Source: Psychrobacter aquimaris
GTDB taxonomy: Bacteria > Pseudomonadota > Gammaproteobacteria > Pseudomonadales > Moraxellaceae
Assembly (NCBI RefSeq): GCF_016107525.1
Contig: NZ_JABASR010000001.1
Span: 186,001 to 250,000 of the forward strand
Length of the DNA: 64,000 nucleotides
Reading direction: 5' to 3'
In this document: positions 8,514 through 17,162 of the stretch, in pieces
Layout of the letters: each line of letters starts with the position of its first letter
Position numbering within the stretch: the first letter of the stretch is position 1
Program-made: the position numbers and the translations under genes
The notes under the pieces: model-generated
Seen by the model: only the letters and a program-made list of their open reading frames with translations
What the model was told of the DNA's origin: nothing
The model's database searches: none

Positions 8514-9812
8514 GATAACGTGGTCGATTTTTTTGAATTCAGGCAAATTGTAAAAATAAATCCCCATTATTATGCCGATAAAACCGATAAACGTAATATA
8601 AAGTGCTGGTGAGAAACTCACATATAGCGTGGCATAACCCAGCCCGAAAGGCACGAGTACCCCAACAATACCGTAGGCGACATTATAACAAAAAGCCATT
8701 CCTGTTAACCGTACATTGGTCGGAAATAACTGTATAAGGATGGCAGGTATCATACCAACGACGCCAGCACAGAAGCCTAAAAGCGCATACATAATGAGGA
8801 TGTAGTCGCCACTGGCTTGCAGATGGTAAAAAAATGCCAGCATCTGAGCAATTAAAAGAATAGAGCCTACTGTCAGAATCTTACCGAAATTTTGATGGTT
8901 AGATATTATCCCATAAAAGATGCAACCAAGAACCATGAATACAATACCTAGACTGTGTGAAAATCCAAATAAATCGCTGTCTAAGGTAAAACGTAATTCA
9001 ATCAAATCGGGTAGCAGTAGCACGACAACAGTCGTGATGCTAGAAATAATAAGCGTGAGAACCATACCGATAAATAACGAGTGTTTGCAATGCTTAAAGA
9101 GTAAGTTGAATGGTTTAGCAACATAGTCATTCGGTTTTGAGTTTTTCATTTCAATAAAAAACGGTGACTCATCTATCCATCGCCATGCCAATAATGGCAA
9201 TAAACTCAGAATGGCCGCGACGAAAAATGGTAAACGCCAGCCGTAATTAGCCAGTTGCTCAGTCGTCATGGAATTGGTCAACCAAAGAAAAAAGGCATTA
9301 GAAAACAGTACACCTACATAAAAACTGGCGGTAACATAGCTACAGGCTACTGACGAATATTGGCGTGGTACATGCTCTGCCACAAAAACCCAAGCGAGTG
9401 GTACATAAAGACCAAATGCCATGCCTTGTATCAGTCGCAAGACTATAAATAAGGTTGGTGCAATCAATCCCCATTGTCCATAAGTAGGTAAGCATGCCAT
9501 CGCCAACAAGCTGACCGCCGTCACTAATATACTGATTAGCAGTATGGGTTTTCGGCCTTTGATATCACCATAACGACCAAAGATGATACCACCAAGTGGG
9601 CGTGCTAAATAACCGATCGCAAATAGTCCAAGCCCCTGCATTTTTGTAATAGCAGGGTCGATATTAGCAGGGAAAAAAGCCGCTGCCATGATATCTGCTA
9701 AATATAAATAAATCAAAAAGTCAAAAAATGCGACTGCGCTGCTAAAGCAGATAAACAGTACTGTGTTTCTGTCTTTAGAAGACATCAGTGCATATTGAGA
9801 ACGAGAAGGCAT
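8511..9812 (-). CDS. MFS transporter, metabolite:H+ symporter type
   Basis: A 433-residue major facilitator with twelve predicted membrane segments. The loop 2-3 signature GRYGDIKGRKPILL and the preceding LARPLGGIIFG match the metabolite:H+ symporter group that includes ProP, KgtP and citrate carriers. IDESPFF in the central loop fits the same group. Substrate cannot be assigned. The ATG start has no strong ribosome binding site. The stop codon lies inside the end of a MITE-like repeat, so the original C-terminus may have been slightly different. No metabolic genes adjoin it to suggest a substrate. Confidence 0.87.
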   Translation of the reverse strand: MPSRSQYALMSSKDRNTVLFICFSSAVAFFDFLIYLYLADIMAAAFFPANIDPAITKMQGLGLFAIGYLARPLGGIIFGRYGDIKGRKPILLISILVTAVSLLAMACLPTYGQWGLIAPTLFIVLRLIQGMAFGLYVPLAWVFVAEHVPRQYSSVACSYVTASFYVGVLFSNAFFLWLTNSMTTEQLANYGWRLPFFVAAILSLLPLLAWRWIDESPFFIEMKNSKPNDYVAKPFNLLFKHCKHSLFIGMVLTLIISSITTVVVLLLPDLIELRFTLDSDLFGFSHSLGIVFMVLGCIFYGIISNHQNFGKILTVGSILLIAQMLAFFYHLQASGDYILIMYALLGFCAGVVGMIPAILIQLFPTNVRLTGMAFCYNVAYGIVGVLVPFGLGYATLYVSFSPALYITFIGFIGIIMGIYFYNLPEFKKIDHVI

Positions 9813-10017
9813 AATAAGTCACGCATCCACATATAATAGTATTCGTTAAGCCGATTATTATCTGGATAACCGACTATAATAAAAAACGACAAATCAGTAT
9901 GAAGAAATAATGATTTGCCGAAAAAGTAAAGATGTCTGAGCTAAAATAGTTGAGCAAAACGCATCGAAATTAAGAGTGTCTGAAAGATGCTCAAATTAAA
10001 AAAATTGGGTTGAAAAA

Positions 10018-10059
10018 ATAACTCAATAGTGGTGTGTTGTTTAAATATGACTGAGTTAT
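10018..10059 (-). terminator. Weak hairpin downstream of the phospholipase D gene
   Basis: ATAACTCA and TGAGTTAT form an 8-bp stem with a 26-base loop just beyond the minus-strand phospholipase D gene. The loop is long and the U-tract poor, so this is a weak candidate. Confidence 0.25.
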
Positions 10060-10081
10060 AGAATGTTTGTGATAGTGACAG

Positions 10082-11722
10082 CTATAGTAGCCAATCAATA
10101 GGTAACCATGACATGATGGTCAGCCAGACATGATCACTGATGTCGACGCGAGGCTCTGAATCGTAAACCACCTTTTTATCATTTTCCATGGTATGCCACT
10201 GTAGCTTACCATTATCTGATAGTTTGACTTCATAAGCTTGGTTTAGAAGGTCATCGCTCAGTGCACCATGTAATTGTTTTGCCAGCTCATCATCATTGAT
10301 GATCACACCCATCTCTGTATTGATATTGGCAGAGCGAGGATCGACATTATATGAGCCAATGAATACTTGATAATCATCAACGGCAAAAGTTTTTGCATGT
10401 AGACTGGTTGAGGATTGACTGCGAGCTTTCCAAAGCTTGTTCTCACGTTGTTCTTCAGAGGCAGTGGATTTCAGCTCGTAGATTTTGACACCTGCGCGCA
10501 GCAAGTTAGGGCGCCATTGACTATAGCCAGAATGCACAGCGGTCACGTCGGTTGCATCAAATGAGTTGGTCAAAATCTTGATATCAATGCCTGCTTCAGC
10601 CAATTGCACTAAAGTATTGACACCATCTTTGGTGGGTACAAAGTAAGAAGAAATGATGGTCAACTTCTTGGTTGGGCTGCCTAACAAAGTACGCAATTGA
10701 TGTACCAAATTGGTATCCGTTGGTACCGTTTTGGTCAGCTTGCCCACATCATCACTCAAGAACTGCATATCTGTCCAGCGAAAAGGCACGCGCTTATTGA
10801 CCAAGTCACTGTCTATCGTTGACTCTTCTAGCGCTTCTTTATACACCGTCAAATGGTTATCACTACTTTTTTCATCTTGACCAAGCTTGTCCAGTGCCGT
10901 TAGGAAATCAGGCGCTGTACTGTTGTCAGGCTTCACTAGAGTTTCGATATCGAATGACAAGGGCGATGACCAATAGCTTGAAAAACTGTTGTCAATATCT
11001 GCGACGACTTTACCAATTAGTAAAACATCCAAATCCGCAAATTGACTATTTTGGTCATTGCTTAAATATTCATTGCCAATATTACGTCCCCCAATGATGG
11101 TAATCTGCTTATCAAAAGTCATGCTTTTATTGTGCATGCGGCGATTGATACGTGGCAAACCTGTGACGTAGTTTAATGTTTGAAACTTACGGTGCATCAG
11201 CGGATTGATGATCCGTACCGCGATATTCGGGTGACTGGAAAAACGTAATAAATGCTGATCGAAGGTGGCATCATTATTAAAATCATCTAATAGTAAGCGT
11301 ACAATGACACCGCGCTCAGCCGCTTCCCACAGATCTTTCAATAGTAGCTGACCAGCTTGGTCATTATGCCAAATGTAATATTGCGCATCGATATTACGTG
11401 TGGACATATCCGTTAAGATACTGCGAGAAGCAAAGGCATTAGCACCAGTTACAATGGGATGATAGCCAGATAAATCTGGGTGAATATCATTCTGCTCGCT
11501 AATGGATGCTACCAGATCAATATTGTTGATTGCAGATGTGTCGCTTTGTCCAGCTTCTTGAACGTCTTCTTGTTGATATAAGGCATGTACTCGTGCCGAT
11601 AAAGCTTGGCTTTCAGGCAAGTGCGGCTGCTTTGGTAAGACCTGACATCCACTAAGACCTAAGGTAAGTCCGAGTGTTAGACTCAACGATAAGTTGCTTG
11701 GTTCTATACTGAACATCGACAT
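10082..11722 (-). CDS. Phospholipase D family lipoprotein, cardiolipin synthase C-like
   Basis: A 546-residue PLD-superfamily protein. The N-terminus has a lipoprotein signal with lipobox LSGC (Cys26). Two HKD motifs are visible: HNKSMTFD (His197, Lys199, Asp204) and HAKTFAVDD at about 445. The layout resembles E. coli ClsC/YmdC, which makes cardiolipin by transphosphatidylation at the membrane, but other PLD activities are possible. The start ATG follows TAAGG. Nothing in the flanking genes indicates an operon. A second MITE-like repeat lies just upstream. Confidence 0.85.
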   Translation of the reverse strand: MSMFSIEPSNLSLSLTLGLTLGLSGCQVLPKQPHLPESQALSARVHALYQQEDVQEAGQSDTSAINNIDLVASISEQNDIHPDLSGYHPIVTGANAFASRSILTDMSTRNIDAQYYIWHNDQAGQLLLKDLWEAAERGVIVRLLLDDFNNDATFDQHLLRFSSHPNIAVRIINPLMHRKFQTLNYVTGLPRINRRMHNKSMTFDKQITIIGGRNIGNEYLSNDQNSQFADLDVLLIGKVVADIDNSFSSYWSSPLSFDIETLVKPDNSTAPDFLTALDKLGQDEKSSDNHLTVYKEALEESTIDSDLVNKRVPFRWTDMQFLSDDVGKLTKTVPTDTNLVHQLRTLLGSPTKKLTIISSYFVPTKDGVNTLVQLAEAGIDIKILTNSFDATDVTAVHSGYSQWRPNLLRAGVKIYELKSTASEEQRENKLWKARSQSSTSLHAKTFAVDDYQVFIGSYNVDPRSANINTEMGVIINDDELAKQLHGALSDDLLNQAYEVKLSDNGKLQWHTMENDKKVVYDSEPRVDISDHVWLTIMSWLPIDWLL

Positions 11723-12219
11723 AAATGAATTACCTTAGTGAACCTTAATCTTAATATGATGAAGTATTTGTTAGAAAATAAGCAGTAGGGCGTATCCTCA
11801 TTTTTAGCCCATTTAGATGACGATTAATTGCGTTGAGGACATACCCTAGTTCATCGTTTATTTTATCGATGATAGTACTGATGACGAAGCGTATGACCCT
11901 ATCGCCCAAGGCAAAAGTCAAATCGCCGCTAAGCTTATCAGTTGTCGCCATCCGTGCCTATGATAAATACGTTATTTTTGTTAGATTCAGCGAACTATCC
12001 TGACATTATTTATCTATCGTTTAGATAAAGTTTCTCTTTCATCTTGTGTTAATGAAGGGGCAAATGAGTATTCGAAAATAATATTTAGCCATCATTTGAA
12101 ACCAGCTGTGTGGAATAAGTTGACATGATATGATAACGCTGATGAATTCGGTCGATAATCAGAAGAATAAGCAGTCATTTTATATCAATCAAAATACCAA
12201 CTAAAGCAACGGAATATTT
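11723..12219. other. Long intergenic region before metZ
   Basis: The gap of about 500 bases holds the 63-bp repeat element (11786-11848) and presumably the divergent promoters of the phospholipase D gene and metZ. I find no MetJ-like box and no recognisable SAM riboswitch. A 66-codon minus-strand ORF at 11751-11951 runs through the repeat and has no protein-like features, so it is not called. Confidence 0.5.
11786..11848. mobile_element. MITE-like TA-flanked inverted-repeat element, copy B
   Basis: A 63-bp segment with 15-bp ends TAGGGCGTATCCTCA and, on the other strand, TAGGGTATGTCCTCA. Twelve of 15 positions are identical between the two ends, and they match the ends of copy A at 8341-8513. 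TA borders both outer edges. The interior is short, so this is probably an internally deleted or solo-end remnant. Confidence 0.45.
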
Positions 12220-13509
12220 ATGAGTCAATCGCAAGCCCATGATGATAACAACGTAGATAAACTAGATCCAAACTGGCGCAGCGACGCGCTCAATTTAAAT
12301 CTCGATTATGGTATGCAAACCATTGCTGTACGGGCAGGGCAACATCGTACCGATGAGGGTGAGCACTCAGAAGCCATTTTTACCACCAGCTCTTACGTGT
12401 ATACCTCAGCGGCAGATGCCGCCGCACATTTTAATGGAGAAAAGACTGGTAACGTGTATTCACGTCATACCAATCCGAGTGTGCGTACCTTTGAGCGTCG
12501 TTTGGCAGCGCTTGAAAACGGTGAGCGCGCAGTGGCGACAGCTTCGGGCATGGGGGCGATTTTAACCATGTGCTTGGCATATCTAAAAGCGGGCGATCAT
12601 CTGCTTGCTGCCAATCAATTATTTGGCTCATCGATTGGTCTATTTAATAATTATATGGCAAAGTTTGGTGTGGAAGTCAGCTACGTCGATTGCTTTGATA
12701 ACGAGGCGTGGGCAAAGGCGGTGCAGCCCAATACTAAGGTGATTTATTGTGAAAGCCCAAGTAACCCATTGGCGCAAATTTGTGACATCGGCTATTTAAG
12801 TCAGCTGTGCAAAGCCAACGATATCTTATTGGTCGTGGATAACTGCTTTGCCACGCCCGCATTGCAGCGTCCGCTTGATTTGGGTGCGGATGTTGTGATT
12901 CATTCTGCCACTAAATATTTAGATGGTCAGGGTCGAGTGCTCGGCGGTGCATTGGTCGGTAGCGATAAGCTCATGCAAGAGGCGTTTACCGTGGTACGCT
13001 CAGGCGGTATCAGTATGAGTCCGTTTAACGCATGGGTCTTTACCAAAGGGTTAGAAACACTGAAATTGCGTATGCAAGCGCATTGTCAAAATGCCAATCA
13101 AGTGGCAGAATTCTTGGTCAATCACCCCAATGTTAGTACCGTACATTTCTCAGGCTTAAGCGATCATCCTGCTCATGAGCTGGCGACGCGCCAACATCAT
13201 ATGAAAGGTGGCTATGGTGCTATTATGGGTTTTGAGGTAAAGGCTTCTGATAGCACTGATTCGAATAGTCGTGATTCCAAAGCTGCTGCTTGGCATGTCA
13301 TTGACTCAACACAAATGGTTTCTATCACCAATAACTTGGGCGATGCCAAAACGACGATTACCCATCCTGCGACCACCACTCATTTTCGTCTGACTGCCGA
13401 AGCTCGTGCCGAAGCTGGTGTCAAAGATGGTCTTATTCGTTTATCAGTAGGCTTAGAAGATGTAGAAGATATCATCAAAGATTTGGCGCGTGGTTTAGAC
13501 AGTTTGTAA
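12220..13509 (+). CDS. metZ: O-succinylhomoserine sulfhydrylase
   Basis: PLP enzyme of the Cys/Met metabolism family that makes homocysteine directly from O-succinylhomoserine and sulfide, bypassing cystathionine. The 429-residue protein has TIAVRAGQHRTDEGEHSEAI near the start, then TTSSYVY and YSRHTNPSVRTFERR. PLP-binding Lys232 is in HSATKYLDGQGRVLGG. The VRAGQ opening and TTSSYV are typical of MetZ rather than MetB or MetC. MetB-like gamma-synthase activity cannot be excluded by sequence alone. Start ATG has a weak ACGGAA upstream. A Ser/Asp-rich insertion (SDSTDSNSRDS, about residue 345) is unusual but in frame. Confidence 0.9.
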   Translation: MSQSQAHDDNNVDKLDPNWRSDALNLNLDYGMQTIAVRAGQHRTDEGEHSEAIFTTSSYVYTSAADAAAHFNGEKTGNVYSRHTNPSVRTFERRLAALENGERAVATASGMGAILTMCLAYLKAGDHLLAANQLFGSSIGLFNNYMAKFGVEVSYVDCFDNEAWAKAVQPNTKVIYCESPSNPLAQICDIGYLSQLCKANDILLVVDNCFATPALQRPLDLGADVVIHSATKYLDGQGRVLGGALVGSDKLMQEAFTVVRSGGISMSPFNAWVFTKGLETLKLRMQAHCQNANQVAEFLVNHPNVSTVHFSGLSDHPAHELATRQHHMKGGYGAIMGFEVKASDSTDSNSRDSKAAAWHVIDSTQMVSITNNLGDAKTTITHPATTTHFRLTAEARAEAGVKDGLIRLSVGLEDVEDIIKDLARGLDSL

Positions 13510-13589
13510 AGATAACGGTATAATCGCGGTTAGCACTTTATATTAGTAAAATATCAATCATTTATTATTAAAAAACAAAAGAGGCAACT

Positions 13590-13919
13590 ATGAATATTCA
13601 AGCATTAATGCAACAAGCACAAACGATGCAAAAGAAAGTCGAAGCAAACGTTGAAAACGCTAAAAAAGAGCTGGCCAATAAAGAAGTGCAAGCCGAAGCG
13701 GGTAGTGGTCTGGTAAAAGTCACCATGACGGGGCGCCATGTGGTCAAGCGTTTGACTATTGATCCAAGCTTACTTGAAGATGAGCCAGATATGATCGAAG
13801 ATCTTATCGCTGCTGCTATCAACGATGCAGTTCGTCAAGCAGATGCGCTATATGAAGAAACCATGGCTGGCGCGACCTCAGGTATGGGTCTGCCACCAGG
13901 TATGCAAGGCATGTTCTAA
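13590..13919 (+). CDS. ybaB: YbaB/EbfC family nucleoid-associated protein
   Basis: A 109-residue DNA-binding protein of the YbaB/EbfC family, which binds DNA as a dimer and is commonly encoded just before recR. The N-terminal coiled helix ([24 protein letters not shown]) and the [23 protein letters not shown] strand region are diagnostic. The C-terminus is Gly/Met-rich ([12 protein letters not shown]), common in the family. GAGGCAAC precedes the ATG. A hairpin terminator separates it from recR, so read-through or a separate recR promoter is implied. Confidence 0.93.
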   Translation: MNIQALMQQAQTMQKKVEANVENAKKELANKEVQAEAGSGLVKVTMTGRHVVKRLTIDPSLLEDEPDMIEDLIAAAINDAVRQADALYEETMAGATSGMGLPPGMQGMF

Positions 13920-13959
13920 GTAGCTGGTTTTCAAACGCTAAAGGCTGCATATTAAAGAA

Positions 13960-13996
13960 AAAATGGGGTTGTTATCGACACGATACGACCCCATTT
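13960..13996. terminator. Bidirectional hairpin between ybaB and recR
   Basis: AAAATGGGGTTGT and ACGACCCCATTTT form a 13-bp stem with one G-T pair, A-rich before and T-rich after. It would terminate the metZ-ybaB transcript partly or fully before recR. Confidence 0.7.
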
Positions 13997-14030
13997 TCAC
14001 AGCTACGGTTTTTAAATAAAGGAAGATGCT

Positions 14031-14624
14031 TTGCTGACAGCCAAATTTGATCAGCTGGTCAAACAGCTGCGTATTTTGCCGGGTGTGGGTCAAAAAAGCG
14101 CCCAACGTATGGCGCTACATCTGCTGACCAAAAAACGTCCACAAGGTATGGCACTTGCCCAAGCGCTTGATGAGGCGATGCGCGATATCGTCGAATGCCA
14201 TCGCTGTCACAGCTTTAGTGATGACCATATCTGTCCGCTGTGCCAAGATCCGCGCCGTGATGATAACTTATTATGCGTAGTCGAAACGGCAGCAGACGTG
14301 ATGGCGATAGAGCAGACCGCCGGCTACCGTGGTCGCTACTTTGTGTTAGGTGGTCACTTATCACCGATTGATGGGATTAGTGCTGATGATTTAAATATTG
14401 ATCAGCTGGTTTGGCGGGTTAAACAAGAGCCTGTTGAAGAGTTGATTTTAGCGACTGGCACGACTGTCGAAGGGCAGACCACCGCGCACTTTATCAGCGA
14501 GGCAGTCAGTCGTCATGTCAATAAGGTCACACGTTTAGCGCAAGGTGTACCAATGGGCGGCGAGCTTGAATACTTGGATAGTATGACACTTGGTCAGGCC
14601 ATGCAAAATCGTTCATTTTTATAG
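14031..14624 (+). CDS. recR: Recombination mediator protein RecR
   Basis: RecR acts with RecF and RecO to load RecA at gaps. The protein is 197 residues, the usual length. The helix-hairpin-helix [17 protein letters not shown] is at about 17-33. The zinc finger CHRCHSF...CPLCQD is at about 56-72, and the Toprim domain starts at [15 protein letters not shown]. The start is TTG at 14031 with AAGGAAG upstream. The nearby ATG at 14023 is out of frame and closes at once. The ybaB-recR order is conserved in many bacteria. Confidence 0.95.
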   Translation: MLTAKFDQLVKQLRILPGVGQKSAQRMALHLLTKKRPQGMALAQALDEAMRDIVECHRCHSFSDDHICPLCQDPRRDDNLLCVVETAADVMAIEQTAGYRGRYFVLGGHLSPIDGISADDLNIDQLVWRVKQEPVEELILATGTTVEGQTTAHFISEAVSRHVNKVTRLAQGVPMGGELEYLDSMTLGQAMQNRSFL

Positions 14625-14782
14625 CACACTGACATTTTTCATAGCACTTTTTTATAAAACCCAAGTCTTGTCCATTTTGTTTCATGAAATTGTTATAATT
14701 GCACTATTATTATTTTCATTTCTCATTTTACTAAAACGCAGATTAGCGTTTTATTTTCTCCTATTTATGCAGGTATCTGCCC

Positions 14783-16111
14783 GTGTCCAACAATACTTCA
14801 ACAGCGTCGACTGCTGCCACCCAATCAAACCTTGCAGACAACATTGCTGCTACTGATGATTTATTAGAACCATCAATCAATTCTGAAATAGAGTCAGTAG
14901 ATCTACCGCCAGAGCCAGATATTGATGCACTGCTAGATAGTGCCGACGAAGCTGCTGTCACGTGGGTGCGTGAGCAAGATGGTTTGGCTGAAGTTATCGA
15001 TGCATTGGCGACTTGCGGTCGGGTGGCGTTAGATACTGAATTTATCAAACGTGATACTTATTATCCGCGCTTGGCATTGGTGCAGCTGAATACTGGCAAT
15101 CATGTTTATTTACTAGATGCTCCGCAGTTGCAACTGGCCGAACTGTGGCAGGCGCTGGCCAAAGTTGATGTGGCTATTTGGCATGCATGCGGCGAGGATT
15201 TAGGGATTTTTTACCTACTATCTGGTTGTCCGCCGTTGACCAATATATTTGATACGCAAATTGCGTTGTCTTACTTAACCGGTCAATTGCAAATGGGCTA
15301 TCAGCAGGCGCTTGATGACCAGCTAGACATGCACATTGATAAAGAACACAGCCAGTCCGACTGGCTACAACGTCCATTATCAGACGAGCAAGAGCAGTAT
15401 GCGATTGATGACGTACGCTTTTTGCCAGCGCTCTATTTGAGTCTTGAATACGCGCTAAAAAAGCAAGGTTTGTACGATTATGTCTGGGCAGACTGCCAGC
15501 TTTATGCCAGTGATTTGTACGATGCTCAGCATGTTGAAGACAGCGCAATGTACCTAACAATGGCGGATTATCGTTATACTTCACAGCAGATGGCGATACT
15601 GCAAGCGGTTGCAACATGGCGCGAGGAGCTGGCGCGTTCGACCAATCAGCCACGTACGTTTGTGATTAAAAAACAAGCAGTACGTGAGATCATCACTGAA
15701 AAACCAAGCAATATGCGAGAGCTTGCGCACAAAACCACGATGCACCGTAGCATGTTGCGACTGTATGGTGAAGAGCTGCTCAAGGTAATCAAAGAAGCAA
15801 AAAATCTGCATCCTGCTGAATATCCTGACTGCCTATTACCGCCGTATCGCTCAAAAAATAAAGTATTGTCAAAAGCAGTACAGCAAGCGATCGATGATCA
15901 CGCACGAGCTATCGGCGTACCTGACAATGTATTGATGCGTAAAAAGTGGCTTGGGCAATTATATGAAGTGATTGCTTTTGATAAGGAATTAAGTGAGCTG
16001 CCAGAAGGTTTAAAAGGCTGGCGGAGTGACTGGGTCATGGACACCTTGATTCCAGTCATCGAAAAACATAAAACTGAGTTGCAGCAGGGTATGGGTATCA
16101 ATGTTCGATAA
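14783..16111 (+). CDS. rnd: Ribonuclease D
   Basis: 3'-5' exoribonuclease that trims tRNA and other stable RNA 3' ends. DEDD-fold motifs are visible: ALDTEFIKRDTYYP (Exo I), HACGEDLGIFY then FDTQIALSYL (Exo II), and YAIDDVRFLPALY (Exo III). An HRDC-like domain follows from about 260 to 340. The protein is 442 residues, longer than the about 375 of E. coli, because of an acidic low-complexity N-terminal extension of about 55 residues. The start is GTG at 14783. An ATG at 14767 is out of frame. No strong ribosome binding site, so a later start cannot be excluded. Confidence 0.92.
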   Translation: MSNNTSTASTAATQSNLADNIAATDDLLEPSINSEIESVDLPPEPDIDALLDSADEAAVTWVREQDGLAEVIDALATCGRVALDTEFIKRDTYYPRLALVQLNTGNHVYLLDAPQLQLAELWQALAKVDVAIWHACGEDLGIFYLLSGCPPLTNIFDTQIALSYLTGQLQMGYQQALDDQLDMHIDKEHSQSDWLQRPLSDEQEQYAIDDVRFLPALYLSLEYALKKQGLYDYVWADCQLYASDLYDAQHVEDSAMYLTMADYRYTSQQMAILQAVATWREELARSTNQPRTFVIKKQAVREIITEKPSNMRELAHKTTMHRSMLRLYGEELLKVIKEAKNLHPAEYPDCLLPPYRSKNKVLSKAVQQAIDDHARAIGVPDNVLMRKKWLGQLYEVIAFDKELSELPEGLKGWRSDWVMDTLIPVIEKHKTELQQGMGINVR

Positions 16112-16150
16112 GCCATAAGATTCTATCATTGATAAAAGATGATGCTTTTC

Positions 16151-16840
16151 TCAATACGTAAGCTTGTTATGCTCGAATTGTCCATGTTGTAAAAAATACT
16201 TGGTTTGCGCGGCTACGGTTTTATCGACCAGCATCCCAGTATGCGACACTGGCAACACTATATGATCCGTGGCTGCCTCTATTTTGGTTTCTGCTACATA
16301 TACTGTGCCATCATGTAGCAGATGTTCTGCTGATGGCATGCCATCTGCCTGACGCAATTTTCGATTATGATACTGTAAAAACAGCTGACCCAAGCCATAC
16401 GGGCGATTACCTGCAATTACACCAAGAGTAATGTGTTTTGGTAATGGCGCTACGGTGCCATCTAAAGCATCGATGTATGAGCGTCCCACCATGGCTGGGG
16501 TCAAACGCCAAATATAGTCTGCACACACACTGCCTACATGCGGTGTCCCAAGTGTCACGCAGCGTCCTATCTGCCATTGCGGATAAGCAGTGACAAAATC
16601 ACGAATAATTAAACCGCCCAAACTATGACCGACCAAATCGATCGGTTGGTCTGGCTGATGATGCTTTTCTAGCCAGCTGTTGAGACGTGCGCTATGGGTT
16701 TTAATACCATCACGCATACTACGATAACCGAATTGATGAGTATCAAATCCTGTTGCTTGCAAGCGTTTGGCGAGCGGTCGCATGATCCAAGCGGTTTGGT
16801 GCAGACCATGAATAAGAATAACGCGGTTTTTTTGTTGCAT
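16151..16840 (-). CDS. Alpha/beta hydrolase, lipase-like
   Basis: A 229-residue alpha/beta hydrolase without a signal peptide. ILIHGLHQTAWIMRPLAKRL opens the fold and the nucleophile is in VGHSLGGLIIRDFV. The sequence resembles the triacylglycerol lipase/PGAP1-like esterases found in gammaproteobacteria. The C-terminal DHIVLPVSHTGMLVD supplies the likely catalytic histidine. Substrate unknown. It converges with rnd, only 39 bases apart, without a clear terminator between them. Its upstream region contains a 66-bp palindromic repeat. Confidence 0.8.
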   Translation of the reverse strand: MQQKNRVILIHGLHQTAWIMRPLAKRLQATGFDTHQFGYRSMRDGIKTHSARLNSWLEKHHQPDQPIDLVGHSLGGLIIRDFVTAYPQWQIGRCVTLGTPHVGSVCADYIWRLTPAMVGRSYIDALDGTVAPLPKHITLGVIAGNRPYGLGQLFLQYHNRKLRQADGMPSAEHLLHDGTVYVAETKIEAATDHIVLPVSHTGMLVDKTVAAQTKYFLQHGQFEHNKLTY

Positions 16841-16950
16841 AGCAGTGTCCCAGTAATTTCTTCGAAATTATTTTAAGATGAAAAATTTGTTATAAGTACA
16901 AGATTTTATTACATTGGTTTTTTATAATTTATAGCCAACCCTCTATAATA

Positions 16951-17016
16951 TGGATACGGTGTCAGGCTCGCTTAGTCTACTATTTGTAGTACTTTCACGC
17001 GCCTTCCTTGTATCCA
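16951..17016. repeat. 66-bp imperfect palindrome
   Basis: Bounded by TGGATAC and GTATCCA, with nested pairing GGCTCG / CGCGCC and AGTCTAC / GTAGTACT around the loop TATTT. The structure suggests a REP-like or transcribed hairpin element. A looser relative of its left half (TGGATACG...CTCGC) occurs at 35431-35457. Confidence 0.45.
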
Positions 17017-17089
17017 CATTATATTGAACAGACTATAGTCTAATAATCATATTACCTATTAATTTGATAGATAAAAAGTAAGCAAAATA

Positions 17090-17124
17090 AAAACCTCCAA
17101 ATCAGCTGCTGACTTGGAGGTTTT
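17090..17124. terminator. Terminator after gcvP
   Basis: AAAACCTCCAA / TTGGAGGTTTT with inner TCAGC / GCTGA gives a stem of about 16 bp, flanked by A and T tracts on both strands. It closes the gcv operon transcript on the minus strand. Confidence 0.85.
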
Positions 17125-17162
17125 TTGATAAAAAACTATTTATAATTTCTAGAAAACGTCAA

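Larger units (their letters stand above)
16841..17162. other. Intergenic region with palindromic repeat and gcvP terminator
   Basis: Between the lipase-like gene and gcvP, both on the minus strand. It contains the gcvP terminator, a 66-bp imperfect palindrome and an AT-rich stretch that presumably carries the lipase-like gene's promoter. No gene seen. Confidence 0.5.

Noticed and set aside
11751..11951. 66-codon minus-strand ORF upstream of the phospholipase D gene
   Set aside because: It runs through the TA-flanked repeat element and has no ribosome binding site, domain or hydrophobic pattern supporting a protein.
12000..12219. Possible SAM or SAH riboswitch before metZ
   Set aside because: No conserved core or terminator pair of the known classes was visible.
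14590..14856. 88-codon plus-strand ORF overlapping recR and rnd
   Set aside because: Overlaps both real genes in another frame, and its reading across rnd is a frame shadow.
15174..15653. 159-codon minus-strand ORF inside rnd
   Set aside because: Fully antisense to well-conserved RNase D exonuclease motifs.
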